Below, one piece after another: positions 10,251-20,764 of a stretch of DNA of 64,000 nt. The notes beneath the pieces are model-generated. The model was not told the DNA's origin, made no database searches, and saw only the letters and a list, made by a program, of their open reading frames with translations. The DNA is from Arion vulgaris (taxonomy: Eukaryota; Mollusca; Gastropoda; Stylommatophora; Arionidae). The DNA lies in assembly GCA_020796225.1 (NCBI GenBank), contig CM036760.1, forward strand, positions 4,086,501 to 4,150,500, given 5' to 3'. The position numbers were made by a program, and so were the translations under genes. Numbering within the stretch: the stretch's first letter is position 1; each line of letters begins with the position of its first letter.

Positions 10251-10282
10251 CTTCTATAAATTTTATAGTTTTATATGATTCC

Positions 10283-11338
10283 TTCTTCTGCTCTCTTTAA
10301 TTTGTTATATAATTCCTTCTTCTGCTCTCTTTAATTTGTTGTATAATTCCTTCTTAGGCTCTCTTTAATTTGTTGTATAATTCCTTCTTCTGCTCTCTTT
10401 AATTTGTTGTATGATTCCTTCTTCTGCTCTCTTTAATTTGTTGTATGATTCCTTCTTCTGCTCTCTTTAATTTGTTGTATGATTCCTTCTTCTGCTCTCT
10501 TTAATTTGTTGTATGATTCCTTCTTCTGCTCTCTTTAATTTGTTATATGATTCCTTCTTCTGCTCTCTTTAATTTGTTATATGATTCCTTCTTCGGCTCT
10601 CTTTAATATGTTGTATGATTCCTTCTTCTGCTCTCTTTAATTTGTTGTATGATTCCTTCTTCTGCTCTCTTTAATTTGTTGTATGATTCCTTCTTCTGCT
10701 CTCTTTAATTTGTTGTATGATTCCTTCTTCTGCTCTCTTTAATTTGTTGTATGATTCCTTCTTCTGCTCTCTTTAATTTGTTATATGATTCCTTCTTCGG
10801 CTCTCTTTAATATGTTGTATGATTCCTTCTTCTGCTCTCTTTAATTTGTTGTATGATTCCTTCTTCTGCTCTCTTTAATTTGTTATATGATTCCTTCTTC
10901 TGCTCTCTTTAATTTGTTGTATGGTTCCTTCTTCTGCTCTCTTTAATTTGTTGCATTGTTCCTTCTTCTGCTCTCTTTAATTTGTTGTATAATTCCTTCT
11001 TAGGCTCTCTTTAATTTGTTGTATGATTCCTTCTTCTGCTCTCTTTAATTTGTTGTATGATTCCTTCTTCTGCTCTCTTTAATTTGTTATATGATTCCTT
11101 CTTCTGCTCTCTTTAATTTGTTGTATGATTCCTTCTTCTGCTCTCTTTAATTTGTTATATCATTCCTTCTTCTGCTCTCTTTAATTTGTTGTATGATTCC
11201 TTCTTCTGCTCTCTTTAATTTGTTGTATGATTCCTTCTTCTGCTCTCTTTAATTTGTTGTATGATTCCTTCTTCTGCTCTCTTTAATTTGTTGTATGATT
11301 CCTTCTTCTGCTCTCTTTAATTTGTTGTATGATTCCTT
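10283..11338. repeat. minisatellite, 34-bp unit, about 31 copies
   Basis: The unit contains TGATTCCTTCTTCTGCTCTC and then TTTAATTTGTTGTA. Variants include TATA for TGTA, CGG or AGG for CTG, and AATATG. Pairs of variants recur together (CGGCTC with AATATG at about 10.59 and 10.80 kb), pointing to block duplication inside the array. Confidence 0.97.
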
Positions 11339-12135
11339 CGTCCACTGGTTCTCTTCTCTAAGTTTTATATGTCTACTCGTTTTGCTTCTCATATGATTAA
11401 TTAATAGGATCATCATTATTGCACTTCGGTGAGTAACCATGTGTGCTCCGCTCTCTTTCCTACACAGGAAGATCTCAGCTGCTAAGCACGAACTCCGTAG
11501 CACCGGCAAGAGTCCCTGATATAATTTTAATGTTGGTGAAGATACTTTGTAGGAATTTTATTTTAAATATTTTTCTAACGAATTTTTCCTGGCTGCGATT
11601 TCCCAGTCTGTTCTTCTCGATTTCGAATTGCCAAGGGTTCTCTTAAGTGCTCAAATAGAACACGGGAGCTACGCTTTATCGTCCGTCTCTGATAGGATTA
11701 GGAAATCTATTTCATTGAGATCAGGGATCTCTGAAGAATTATCCTGATAGCTAAATGAGAGAGCGAACCAAGTACCTTATGAAAATAAGAATAAGCATCT
11801 AACCTCTACGCCACAAAGCCTCCATACGTAAGATTGTTTATAAACTAATGTTTCTCGGTGCTATGGTTTAGCAAAATGTCAATATTTTACCCCTTCTTTG
11901 ATGTTCTAAGACTGTTACTCTTTGTTTCAAGAAATTCGATTTTTTTTTCCATCTTACATTCCATGATTTCCATTCATTTGTTTCCTCATGAAAAATATAT
12001 ACAGGTCTTCAACATGTACCTTTATTTCCTGACTGTTGTTATAGTAGAATCTCCATACTAATTACCCTTAGAATTGCAATGTCTAGTCAACTTCCCATTT
12101 CTTCTGTACATAATAAATGGTATCTAGGGATCTGT
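11339..12135. other. spacer with a SINE-D relic
   Basis: Mostly unassigned. At 11410-11520 (minus strand) the TGCTACGGAGTTCGTGCTT segment of SINE-D is visible next to an AGGAAAGAGAGCGGAGCAC piece that also appears near 47.89 kb. Confidence 0.5.
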
Positions 12136-12137
12136 AT

Positions 12138-12360
12138 ATCGAAATGGGAAAGTCGTTTACTTTTTATTCTGGAGGTCAATGGTTCGAATCCTGACCCCGT
12201 CTTTCGGTTTACGAATGTACTTTCCCCAGAGATTGCTGGAGCTACGGAGTTCATGCTTTATGCAATACTCTGTGATTGACAAGTCATTTCTATCGAGAGG
12301 TACCGAGACATTTGAGAAAACACTGTGTAATGGAGTAAATTCTTCACCCCTTCAACTCTG
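12138..12360 (+). mobile_element. SINE-D relic
   Basis: B-box ATGGTTCGAATCCTGACC, followed by CCCAGAGATTGCTGGAGCTA, CGGAGTTCATGCTTTATGCA and ATACTCT, in the SINE-D order. It is strongly diverged towards the 3' end and no TSD was seen. Confidence 0.65.
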
Positions 12361-12369
12361 TAGTTATAT

Positions 12370-12730
12370 TATTTCTTCAGAAATATGTAGTTTAGATATG
12401 TCAGATATATGTAGTTATATGTAGTAGATATATGTGTCAGATTATGTAGTTAGTAGTAGATATATGTGTTCAGATATATGTGTTATATGTAGTAGAATAT
12501 GTGTTCAGATATATGTAGTTATATGTAGTAGATATATGTGTTCAGATATATGTAGTAGATATATGTGTCAGATATATGTAGTTATATGTAGTAGATATAT
12601 GTGTTCATATATATGAGTAGATATGTGTAGATATATGTTGTTATATGTAGTGATATATTGTTCAGATATATGTAGTAGATATATGTGGTCAGATATATGT
12701 AGTGATATGTGTAGATATATGTGCTATATA
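12370..12730. repeat. irregular minisatellite of ATATGTAGT-type motifs
   Basis: Repeats of GATATATGTAGTTATATGTA with GTGTCAG or GTGTTCAG spacers of varying length. The period is not constant. Confidence 0.85.
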
Positions 12731-12774
12731 GTAGAAAAAGATTATGGACTTGTCATGCAGATAGACTCTTCGTC

Positions 12775-13068
12775 TGCCTTGATATAGTCTTGAGGATATC
12801 CATCTTTTGCTTCGACCTTATTGATCTTGTACCATTGTATTGATGGATCAGACATTGTTGGGGTGCACTATCTGATGGTAATCTGCTTACGTGGCCGAAC
12901 CATTAAATATGTTGTTTCTTGATGAGGTCTAGTACTGATGTTGTACCCACTTTTTCCTGATGTCTTCATTTCTCAACCGGTCTCTTCTCCCAGCATTCTG
13001 CTAGACACTCATCTCTGTTGTGACTAGATTTCTTCTATCGTTTGTTGTCAGCGTCCAGGTTTGGCACT
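12775..13068 (-). mobile_element. LINE G relic
   Basis: The minus strand reads a KVGTTSVLDLIKKQ stretch, FGHVSRLPSDSAPQQ, then lower-identity sequence. It is the same family as 54.12 and 55.27 kb (KVGTTSVLDFIKKQQIK, ISRLPTDSAPQRAM). It meets a plus-strand LINE H piece at about 13.07 kb. Confidence 0.75.
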
Positions 13069-13071
13069 TAG

Positions 13072-13680
13072 AATATCATGGACAGAAAAAGAACAAATGC
13101 TTCTGTTCTGCAACAGGTTGATATTAAGAGAGTTGGCTATTAAAGAACATAGCAACAAGGAAGATTAAGTATGTCGATACATCTTCTTCTTCTTCGATCG
13201 CTTCATAGTGATCACTTGTTAACCACTCTTTGTGATTTGTATGTGATCTGAGACTAAGAGCGATTGTACGTTGTTCTAGTTATACGCCTACAAGAGGCAA
13301 CATTCGATTTCTTCGATGCTTTTTATTTACTCGGTAGCTTACCTAGGTCGTACCTCAGTCGCCTCTTACGACATGCCTTGTAGGTTGTAGTATCATTATT
13401 CTTTGTTCCCCTTGAGAGCCCCCACAATACACGGGCGCGGGACACATCAAACGGCATGGGTGCCTAGAAAAGATAATTTTGGAGGGAATAATGCCTGGAA
13501 GAAGAATGAGAGGAAGACTTAGAAGATAATGAGTGCAAGATGTCATGGACGATCTGAGAATGACTGCTGCTGACGCCGGTCATCTTGCACAGAATAGCGA
13601 GTGTTTCAGGACTGTTGTCATGGGAGCCAAGTTCCTGATGGACAAGCAACTTGATGATGATTATGTATACTGATGAACCA
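13072..13680 (+). mobile_element. LINE H relic split by a SINE-B
   Basis: Left part (13072-13183): YHGQKKNKC-type sequence leading to ATRKIKYV. Right part (13441-13680): HIKRHGCLEKIILEG, then PGRRMRGRLRR and DDLRMTAADAGHLAQNS, ending near CTTGATGATGATTATG. The reading is continuous if the SINE-B is removed, which shows the order of insertion. Confidence 0.8.
13184..13440 (-). mobile_element. SINE-B inside LINE H
   Basis: On the minus strand it has the full SINE-B order: CACTGCGACC-like head (diverged), GGCATGTCGTAAGAGGCGAC, AAATAAAAAGCATCG, ATAAC, CTCAGATCACATACAAATCA and AAAGAGTGGTTAACAAGTG, then a GAAGAAGAAGA tail. Flanks GATACATC (13176-13183) and GACACATC (13441-13448) are a short TSD with one mismatch. 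Confidence 0.85.
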
Positions 13681-13689
13681 GTCAACTGA

Positions 13690-13925
13690 CTGAATTTTCC
13701 CAAGCCATTATTTTAGCTTAGAGTGGCTAAGGAATAAAAACTTTTTTATTTCTTGTTCAACCCCTCCACTCATATGTGCCTATATAGTGGCTCGATGTAC
13801 TTTTTAAAATTGAATCAAAGTCAAACCACTAAATATTACAGTTTATATTGAGAGCAACTAACATCTGAAGTTGGAGATGACACGTATGTATGGTCAAAGC
13901 AGGCAATCTGAATTTTTAAATTTTT
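13690..13925. other. unassigned spacer
   Basis: No recognised gene or repeat. Confidence 0.3.
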
Positions 13926-14130
13926 TTCGATCCAGAAGCACTTGAGCTTTCAGCTCTTCGACTCGGTGCCATGGACATCACGACCCTTCGGTTCGGTGCC
14001 ACGAACACCGTAAATCTGGAAAACCTGTGGCTTTTCTGCCAACTCGCGAAATTGAACTGCACACACAGGGGACTTGCCACCCGTCGTCCAATGCGCTACG
14101 AACACACTGGGGAGGCGGGTAGGCCTTCTG
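13926..14130 (-). mobile_element. SINE-C
   Basis: Minus-strand copy with the head CAGTGTGTTCGTAGCGCATT, a diverged B box (CAGTTCAATTTCG), CAGAAAAGCCACAGG and GTGTTCGTGGCACCGAACCG, ending in an A-rich tail (13918-13928 read in reverse). No convincing TSD. Confidence 0.85.
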
Positions 14131-14583
14131 ATAAAAACTGATAAACGCAGGCCTTCACGCAAAAATCACATTTACGCGCCATACCTGGAGCCCTGACTAC
14201 GTCTGAATTCCTAGCGGGCGAACGGAAGAAGAAGAAGAAGAAAAAAACCCATCTAAACTAAATACAATTACTGAATGAAAAGGTTCAATAAAATCAACAA
14301 AATTGTTACGAGCAATATAGTAAAAATGTAACAATGTAAAATCATATAACAGTGGTACTACTTCTATAGAATATCAAGGAAAGAAAAAGTATCCCTGTTG
14401 TTTTGTTTGTTATGTAGAGGATTGAAGTTTCTTTAGGGGAGAGACACTCTCTTTCAACCCAAGTTCGAACCTTGGTTTGGTTATATCAGAGCGTGTAAGC
14501 CAACAAACATGAACAATGAGAATTACTGCTTTTTGAGAATCCATTAAAGTATTTCTTGTTTGTTTCTTTGTTTTGTTATATAG
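14131..14583. other. unassigned sequence
   Basis: A GAAGAAGAAGAAGAAAAA run at 14227-14246 may be the end of an unrecognised retroposon. At about 14450-14500 a GTTCGAACC word lies near GTGTAAGCCAACAAAC; this could be a tRNA-like SINE head but has no second copy. Confidence 0.3.
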
Positions 14584-14830
14584 AGATTCATCATCATCAG
14601 GTGCCGTCTCCAATCGAAGGTTGGCTGCAATGAATCTCCAGCATCCTCTGTCTTTCGCCTTGGTGTTGCACACTGCCAGACTGTAACCTGTCCATTTCTT
14701 AAAATTTCTCTCCTACTTATCTCTCGGTCTTCCTCTTGCTCTTCCCCCTCAACTTTCCCCTCTAGTAAAGATTTTATCAAGGTGTCATGTCTTTTATGTG
14801 TCCAAAATACTTTACTTGTCTGAATTTTAT
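14584..14830 (-). mobile_element. LINE P relic, 3' end
   Basis: On the minus strand: FWTHKRHDTLIKSLLEGKVE, a basic EEDREISRREILRNGQ stretch, then QCATPRRKTEDAGDSLQPT and DWRRHLMMMN, ending in GATGATGATGAAT. The order matches the 'HxxRHDxL...LLEGKVEG..RGR' end of LINE ORFs with the basic stretch mutated. Confidence 0.7.
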
Positions 14831-15525
14831 TTCTTTTAATAATTGTTTCTTCATGCCTATTTTTCCTAAAACGTGTTTATCCGGCATAACATCGATCATA
14901 TTTATAGCCACAAGTGTGGTCTTTCCTTATTGGTCATTTCTCTGCCTGTCATATTCTATGATCATCATAAACAACATCGACGCATCCCCGCCCTCATCAA
15001 ACACTAGCACGTCTCATCACCCAACGCTATGCCATCATACAGAAAAATATTATTGGTCGATTCATAATCATATTTTTTACCAGGGCCTCGTCCAATGAAC
15101 GATAAAGTAACCGCTACTGTGGCATTTAAGGGAAGATTTGGACTGGTCATCTGTTGAGGACTGTTTGTCGGAGAGAACCTGGAGAAGGAATAGTTAGTAG
15201 ATTAGTAGTAAGGTTCACATACATACATACACAAGCACATACACACATACTTTTAAAAACTCATATAAGTACATATACAATAGATAAGTATGAACACGGT
15301 CGATATATTTCATTGATGAATATATATATGGATATGTTAGATTATTTATATATATATATGTATAGCCTTTTTCGTCTTTATAGATGGTCATTTGACAAGT
15401 CTCTAGCTGTGAATCCTTCAGTGTTTGCGTTTGTTTCTCTTGCCTTCAAACTCATCCCAAATTTTCTTTTCGAAAGATTATGTTCTTTTGTGTAATGTTG
15501 TTTTCCATACAGTTCAATCACCAGA
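14831..15525. other. unassigned A+T-rich sequence
   Basis: Contains a short CATACATACA run (15219-15252) and a TATATATATG run (15347-15362). No gene seen; the 103- and 113-codon frames here have no domain. Confidence 0.3.
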
Positions 15526-15527
15526 TG

Positions 15528-15690
15528 GATGTACGGATGTACGGATGTACGGATGAACGGATGAACGGATGGACAGACTGATGTGAAGAATGAATGAAAT
15601 CAATTTGGTATTGTTGGATGGATGGATAGATGGATGGATGGATGGATGGATGAGCGAACGGATGGACATACAGATAGATAGATAGATACA
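15528..15690. repeat. GGAT-type microsatellites
   Basis: GGATGTAC and GGATGAAC 8-mers at 15529-15570, then (GGAT)n at 15613-15665 and a short GATA run. Confidence 0.85.
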
Positions 15691-15711
15691 TAGGCAATCC
15701 GATCTTCTAAT

Positions 15712-16015
15712 TTTACTGTAATTTTTAAATAATTTTACTGTATTTGATCATATTTGATTATTTTACTGTATTTGATCATTTTACTGTATTTGATCATTTA
15801 ATGTATTATAATTTTACTGTATTTATCATTTTACTGTACTTTTATCATTTTACTGTATTTGTATTTTAATATTTATCATTTTATGATTTGATTATTTTAA
15901 TGTATTTTATCATTTAATGTATTTATAATTTTACTTATTTTGATTCATTTAATGTATTTTGATCATTGTACTCATGATTACTAATTTTTCTGTATTTCAT
16001 CAACTATGATTATTT
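15712..16015. repeat. A+T-rich minisatellite, about 17-18 bp unit
   Basis: Units with ATTTTACTGTATTTGATC, strongly diverged and with many small gaps. Another low-copy similarity (ACTTAGGCTAATCTGTCC and ACTTAGGCTATCTGTCCA) continues to about 16.3 kb. Confidence 0.8.
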
Positions 16016-16570
16016 TATTCATTTCAGATGCTATTGATAATTCTACATTGACTTAGTCTAATTGTCTCCTGTATTTCATCATGTAGAAAGCTCATGACTT
16101 AGGCTAATCTGTCCCAACTATTCACCAGATTAGGTATGAATTCTTAAGTCTAAGTGTGTGAGGGAGGCTACCATCTCTGTCCAGATATATTCCCTCCTGG
16201 AGCATCTGGAACTTCCATGACTTGTAATCAGATACGAGAATATTTTATCCTATGAAGCTGTAAAAGTTCCAGATTGACTTAGGCTATCTGTCCAACAACT
16301 ATTCATCCTGGAAAATCTGGATATCTTAGAGCTGAATATCGTGCGACATTTCAGTCCATGGAAGCTTTAAAACGTAGACATTTCAATTTGCCTAAACAAC
16401 TCTTCATCCATAATGTGAAATACAATCGGAGAAATATTACTGAAGATTTAATAAATGTTCAACTAAATAATCTTCTTCTATACAAAGGATTACGGTGCTC
16501 ATGAGTTTGGTCAGCTGGTCTCTTGTGGAAAGAATCGGAGATAATGGTTATCACGAGTGCGGATTTAGTC
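16016..16570. other. unassigned sequence
   Basis: Contains two diverged copies of a GACTTAGGCTA...CTGTCC...CTATTCA segment (about 16.09 and 16.27 kb), about 180 bp apart. No gene. Confidence 0.35.
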
Positions 16571-16571
16571 T

Positions 16572-16604
<33 letters not shown>

Positions 16605-16606
16605 CA
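16572..16606. repeat. AATC microsatellite
   Basis: Eight or so copies of ATCA, perfect. Confidence 0.9.
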
Positions 16607-16654
16607 ACTTCAATCATTCATTCAATCAAAGTTGAATGAAGACAGTATCAATAC

Positions 16655-16905
16655 TTCTTCTTTCTTCTTCTTCTGCTCCATATCGATCATCTATTAAACC
16701 TCTCTTTGTGATTCATATATGATCTGAGCCTAAGAACGATGCACGCTGTGCCAGTTATGCGCCTACATCCGATTGCTTCGACGCTTTTTATTTACTAGGG
16801 TAGCTTCCCTAAGTCCATACCTCAGTTGCATATTACGACATTCCTTGTTGGTCGCAGTGCTTCTATTTTGTTGCTCCCCCTACGAGCCCCATCAACACAC
16901 AGGCT
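16655..16905 (-). mobile_element. SINE-B, full length
   Basis: The minus strand starts at the CCTGTGTGTTGATGGGGC head, has CACTGCGACC and the CTAGTAAATAAAAAGCGTCG block, GCGCATAACTGGCACAGCGT and a GAAGAAG tail. Flanks GTATCAATAC (16645-16654) and GTATTAATAC (16906-16915) are a 10-bp TSD with one mismatch. Confidence 0.88.
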
Positions 16906-17029
16906 GTATTAATACAGACTATGTTTATTAAACAAATTTAAAACCAAAGCTTACACAAATGCGAATGTGCAATGTGTTTCTGTATTAGAGATAGACTGAT
17001 TAACTCTAAGTAGACCAGGGGTGCTTCTA

Positions 17030-17218
17030 GGCCACGGACAACATTAGTCATCAGTATAAAGAAAGAAACTTTGCTGAGAGAGGCAGGAAATATCAGTCTC
17101 AGTTCCATGGAGGAGATTGAGCGCGTTGCCCAGGATAGAGCGGTATGGAGAAATTACTTGCAGGCCTATGTAACGTATAACGGTACGAAAGGAATTATTA
17201 TTATATTATATATAAATA
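17030..17218 (+). mobile_element. LINE J relic, 3' end
   Basis: Reads TLLREAG-like sequence, then SSMEEIERVAQDRAVWRNYL and QAYVTYNGTKG, the closing peptide of a LINE ORF, ending in ATTATTATTATATTA. A second copy at 38.5 kb has a one-base deletion in the VAQDRA codons. Confidence 0.8.
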
Positions 17219-17228
17219 AAGAAAGAAA

Positions 17229-17700
17229 TATCACTTGAGGAAGGCAGTGGGAGTCACCAGGAAAGACAGACTACGAAATGAGGACATCAGAAGCAGAGTG
17301 GGCATAACTTTATGCCCCGAATACATCGAAAGACAACAAATGCAGTGGTTTGGACATTTAATGAGAATGAAATACAACCAACCACCAATAACATCATACA
17401 AAAAAAAGAGATCGGTACTAGAGCTAAGGAAGACAAAGAAAAAGATGGGTAGACAATATCAAGACCACACTACATAAACACGGATACAACACAACAAGGG
17501 CGACTCATCTAGCCATAGAACGCAGATTAAAGCTCCCATCTCTACGCTTAACCACAAAAGTGATTTGACAGCCAATTACATCTTCCACCTGGGAATAGAC
17601 AATAGACACGAGATAAAGAAGGTTAAATGAGGAGAATTAGCATCATACTTTCTTCTATTTCTCAAATTCTGTTTTGACTCACAGAGTCAGGATAAGAAGA
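17229..17700 (+). mobile_element. LINE G relic
   Basis: RKAVGVTRKDRLRNEDIRSR, then RQQMQWFGHLMRMKYNQPPI and a basic stretch (LRKTKKKMGRQYQDH). 3' non-coding sequence with ACATCTTCCACCTGGGAATA follows, shared with 43.96 kb. The C-terminal codons are frameshifted. Confidence 0.82.
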
Positions 17701-17714
17701 GAGAGTATATCTCT

Positions 17715-17900
17715 CGCCGCTGAAATGACAGACCATTTTCACAAAGTATTGCATAGAGCACTAACTCCGTAGGTACAGCAACAATCCTATTTATCTCTAA
17801 AAAATGTACTTGCGCCCAAAAATTACTGGGTCGGATTTAGAAACCTGAGCTTCAGAAAGCAAGATACACGGTTTGGTCACTTCGTCACAAAGATCCTCAC
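17715..17900 (-). mobile_element. SINE-D relic
   Basis: On the minus strand: GGATTGTTGCTGTACCTACG, GAGTTAGTGCTCTATGCAAT and ACTTTGTG in SINE-D order, strongly diverged. Confidence 0.6.
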
Positions 17901-17917
17901 AAACCATAAGTATACAT

Positions 17918-18170
17918 TCCTTTAGCATTGGTACACATTTATATTACTTTAAGCATATGTACACATTTATATTACTTTAAGCATCTGTACACATTTATAT
18001 TACTTTAAACATATGTACACATTTATATTACTTTAAGCATATGTACACATTTATATTACTTTAAGCATCTGTACACATTTATATTACTTTAAACATATGT
18101 ACACATTTATATTACTTTAAGCATATGTACACATTTATATTACTTTAAGCATCTGTACACATTTATATCG
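17918..18170. repeat. minisatellite, 29-bp unit
   Basis: About nine units of CACATTTATATTACTTTAAG followed by CATATGTA or CATCTGTA. The ATATG/ATCTG variants alternate in a 3-unit pattern, a small higher-order repeat. Confidence 0.95.
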
Positions 18171-18199
18171 TTTTCATCCTCCGTACACCATAAACATTA

Positions 18200-18437
18200 A
18201 TTGCCCGCGTAAAATCCATTTACATTAATTCCATCCTATGTACACATTCACATGAATTCCATCCTATGTACACATTTACATTAATTTCATACTATGTACA
18301 CATTTACATTAATTCCATCCTATGTACATATTTACATTAATTCCATCCTATGTACACGCCTACATTAATTTCATCATATGTATACACTTACATTAATTTC
18401 ATCATATGTACAAATTTACTAAACTATCATTATCTGT
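18200..18437. repeat. minisatellite, 28-bp unit, left of SINE-A
   Basis: Units of ACATTAATTCCATCCTATGT followed by ACACATTT. It is related in sequence to the 29-bp array just before it. The right arm continues after the SINE (18685-18775). Confidence 0.9.
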
Positions 18438-18449
18438 ACAAATTTACTT

Positions 18450-18672
18450 CTTCTTCTTCTTCTTTGCGTTCGTTCTTTACGACCAATTTTAATCACTCTT
18501 TGTGATATGTTTGATATTTGCCAAGAACGTGTATACATTGCACATTGGTTTGGTAGGCCCTAAAACGCATAGACTTCTACATGTTTAGGACACGTGCATC
18601 CGATTTCAGCCAAACCTCCTTAGTCGCCTCTTACGACATGCGTGGCAGGTAACAGTGATTCTATTCTTAACA
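18450..18672 (-). mobile_element. SINE-A inserted in minisatellite
   Basis: The minus strand has ACCACTG-like head (here shortened), GCCACGCATGTCGTAAGAGG, AAGGAGGTTTGGCTGAAATC, TGTAGAAGTCTATGCGTTTT, GTGCAATGTATACACGTTCT and AAAGAGTGATTAAAATTGGT, then GAACGCAAAGAAGAAGAAGA. Flanked by an exact 12-bp duplication ACAAATTTACTT (18438-18449, 18673-18684). About 30 bp of the 5' head is missing. Confidence 0.93.
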
Positions 18673-18684
18673 ACAAATTTACTT

Positions 18685-18775
18685 TAATTTCATTCTCTGT
18701 ACACATTTACTAACCCGTCATCATATGTACAGATTTACAATAGTTTCTTAATATGTACACATGTACAGCATATAT
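18685..18775. repeat. minisatellite, 28-bp unit, right of SINE-A
   Basis: Three diverged units with TGTACACATTTACT-type cores. They are less regular than the left arm. Confidence 0.75.
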
Positions 18776-19465
18776 GTGTATACTTGAAGTATCACAATTA
18801 CAAGGTTAGACAACTTAACTTGACGTTCTCGCTAAGGTCAAATTAAAGACGCCCTTCTCCTTGACGCTGGTCTGCTCCATCACTTAACCATCCTCCCGTT
18901 TCTTATCGTCTAATTTGCAGTGTCGCAGTTTCCACATCAGTCGGAGACTACTAGTCATCGACCCCTAGACCCCAGGGCTAGTTACAATGTAAATTTAGAC
19001 AAAATATGAAAATCTAATCTTGGGCCCCGTCTGTTCTCGGCCGTGCTCAATTCACCTCCAGGGCATGCTCGCTGCACGTGCTGCCGTCACATATCGTCTG
19101 CTGGAGGGCGGTGAAGCGAATTAGCAAGTTCGTGTTCGCTTTAGCCTTCGTATTAACCCCTGACCTCTCGATACCCCATATATTGACTCTTATACTGTTC
19201 TCCAACAAGTAAGGGTCAATGGAGCGAATAGGTCGAGTTGTTCGATTATCACTTTGTTAGTTCAATTGTTATAATTCAGAATTAATGTCTATCGATTAAA
19301 AACACCACGAGCAGGACAAATAACAACACAACATAGTCAGAAAGGTTCTTGATTAGAACTCGCAGTGAAAGAGAAGAGCGGGGAGACCAAATAGTAGCAT
19401 CTTGGATGGAAAGGTAGGAGGCAGAATAATAAATGGAAAACATAGATATAATTAATAAGGGACGC
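18776..19465. other. unassigned, locally GC-rich segment
   Basis: 18.83-19.20 kb is noticeably richer in G+C than the surroundings (GGGCCCCGTCTGTTCTCGG and CGGTGAAGCGAATTAGC), with no reading frame of note and no second copy in the window. It could be part of an unrecognised element or a conserved non-coding segment. Confidence 0.3.
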
Positions 19466-19539
19466 TTACAGACAATTGATTGACAAAACGTTACGTCACA
19501 GCACGTGTTGCTACGTGTTTCACTATATTGCCATGTGTT

Positions 19540-19682
19540 GGCCGGAGCTCTTATGGGGAGCAAAGAATAGTGAGTTCCAGCAACACACAGACGATAAACA
19601 CGTGAACCGAATTACGCAGTTCGAACCCAAAACCCTTCGTAATGCAGGAAAAATCTTAACCACTTCGCCATAGAGACCTCCA
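19540..19682 (-). mobile_element. tRNA-like SINE head (SINE-D type)
   Basis: Minus strand: GTCTCTATGGCGAAGTGGTT, matching an A box, then TTTTGGGTTCGAACTGCG, a B box. The rest of the SINE-D body is not recognisable. Confidence 0.6.
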
Positions 19683-19699
19683 CGAAATACTTGTACTGT

Positions 19700-20021
19700 A
19701 ACATCGGTACCGTCAATAACTATGCTCTATCATCGGTACAGTCAATAACTATGTTCTATCATCGGTACAGTCAATAACTATGTTCTATCATCGGTACAGT
19801 CAATAACTATGTTCTATCATCGGTACAGTCAATAACTATGCTCTATCATCGGTACAGTCAATAACTATGTTCTATCATCGGTACAGTCAATAACTATGTT
19901 CTATCATCGGTACAGTCAATAACTATGCTCTATCATCGGTACAGTCAATAACTATGCTCTATCATCGGTACAGTCAATAACTATGCTCTATCATCGGTAC
20001 AGTTAATACCTATGTTCTATC
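19700..20021. repeat. minisatellite, 29-bp unit, left arm
   Basis: About eleven units of ATCATCGGTACAGTCAATAA followed by CTATGTTCT or CTATGCTCT. The array is interrupted by a SINE-A. Confidence 0.97.
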
Positions 20022-20033
20022 ATCGGTACAGTC

Positions 20034-20286
20034 TTCTTCTTTTTCTTTGCGTTCATTCTTTAAGACCAATTTTAATCACTCTTTGTGATATGTTTGATCT
20101 TTGCCAGAATGTGTATACGTTGCACATTGGTTTGGTAGGCCCTAAACGCATAGACTTCTACACGTTTAGGACACATGCATCCGATTTCAGCCAAACCTCT
20201 TTAGTCGCCTCTTACGACATGCATGGCAGGTAACGGTGGTTATATTCTTTATACCCCAAATTTGGGCCCCGGTAACCACTCTGGCG
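20034..20286 (-). mobile_element. SINE-A inserted in the 29-bp minisatellite
   Basis: Full-length copy on the minus strand, from GCCAGAGTGGTTACCGGGGC (tRNA Leu/Ser-like A-box region) to AAGAACGCAAAG-type sequence with a GAAAAAGAAGAAG tail. Flanked by ATCGGTACAGTC (20022-20033 and 20287-20298), 12 bp and exact. The target is itself repetitive, but the repeat phase on the two sides agrees with a true duplication. Confidence 0.93.
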
Positions 20287-20298
20287 ATCGGTACAGTC

Positions 20299-20745
20299 AA
20301 TAACTATGGCTCTATCATCGGTACATTCAATAGCTGTGCTCTATCATCGGTACAGTCAATAGCTGTGCTCTATCATCGGTACATTCAATAGCTGTGCTCT
20401 ATCATCGGTACATTCAATAGCTGTGCTCTATCATCGGTACAGTCAATAGCTGTGCTCTATCATCGGTACAGTCAATAGCTGTGCTCTATCATCGGTACAT
20501 TCAATAGCTGTGCTCTATCATCGGTACAGTCAATAGCTGTGCTCTATCATCGGTACAGTCAATAGCTGTGCTCTATCATCGGTACAGTCAATAGCTGTGC
20601 TCTATCATCGGTACAGTCAATAGCTGTGCTCTATCATCGGTACAGTCAATAGCTGTGCTCTATCATCGGTACAGTCAATAGCTGTGCTCTATCATCGGTA
20701 CAGTCAATAGCTGTGCTCTATCATCGGTACAGTCAATAATTATGC
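20299..20745. repeat. minisatellite, 29-bp unit, right arm
   Basis: About fifteen units, nearly all with ATAGCTGTGCTC where the left arm has ATAACTATG. The two arms have been homogenised separately. Confidence 0.97.
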
Positions 20746-20764
20746 TTTAAGCTGATGCTAGTTC

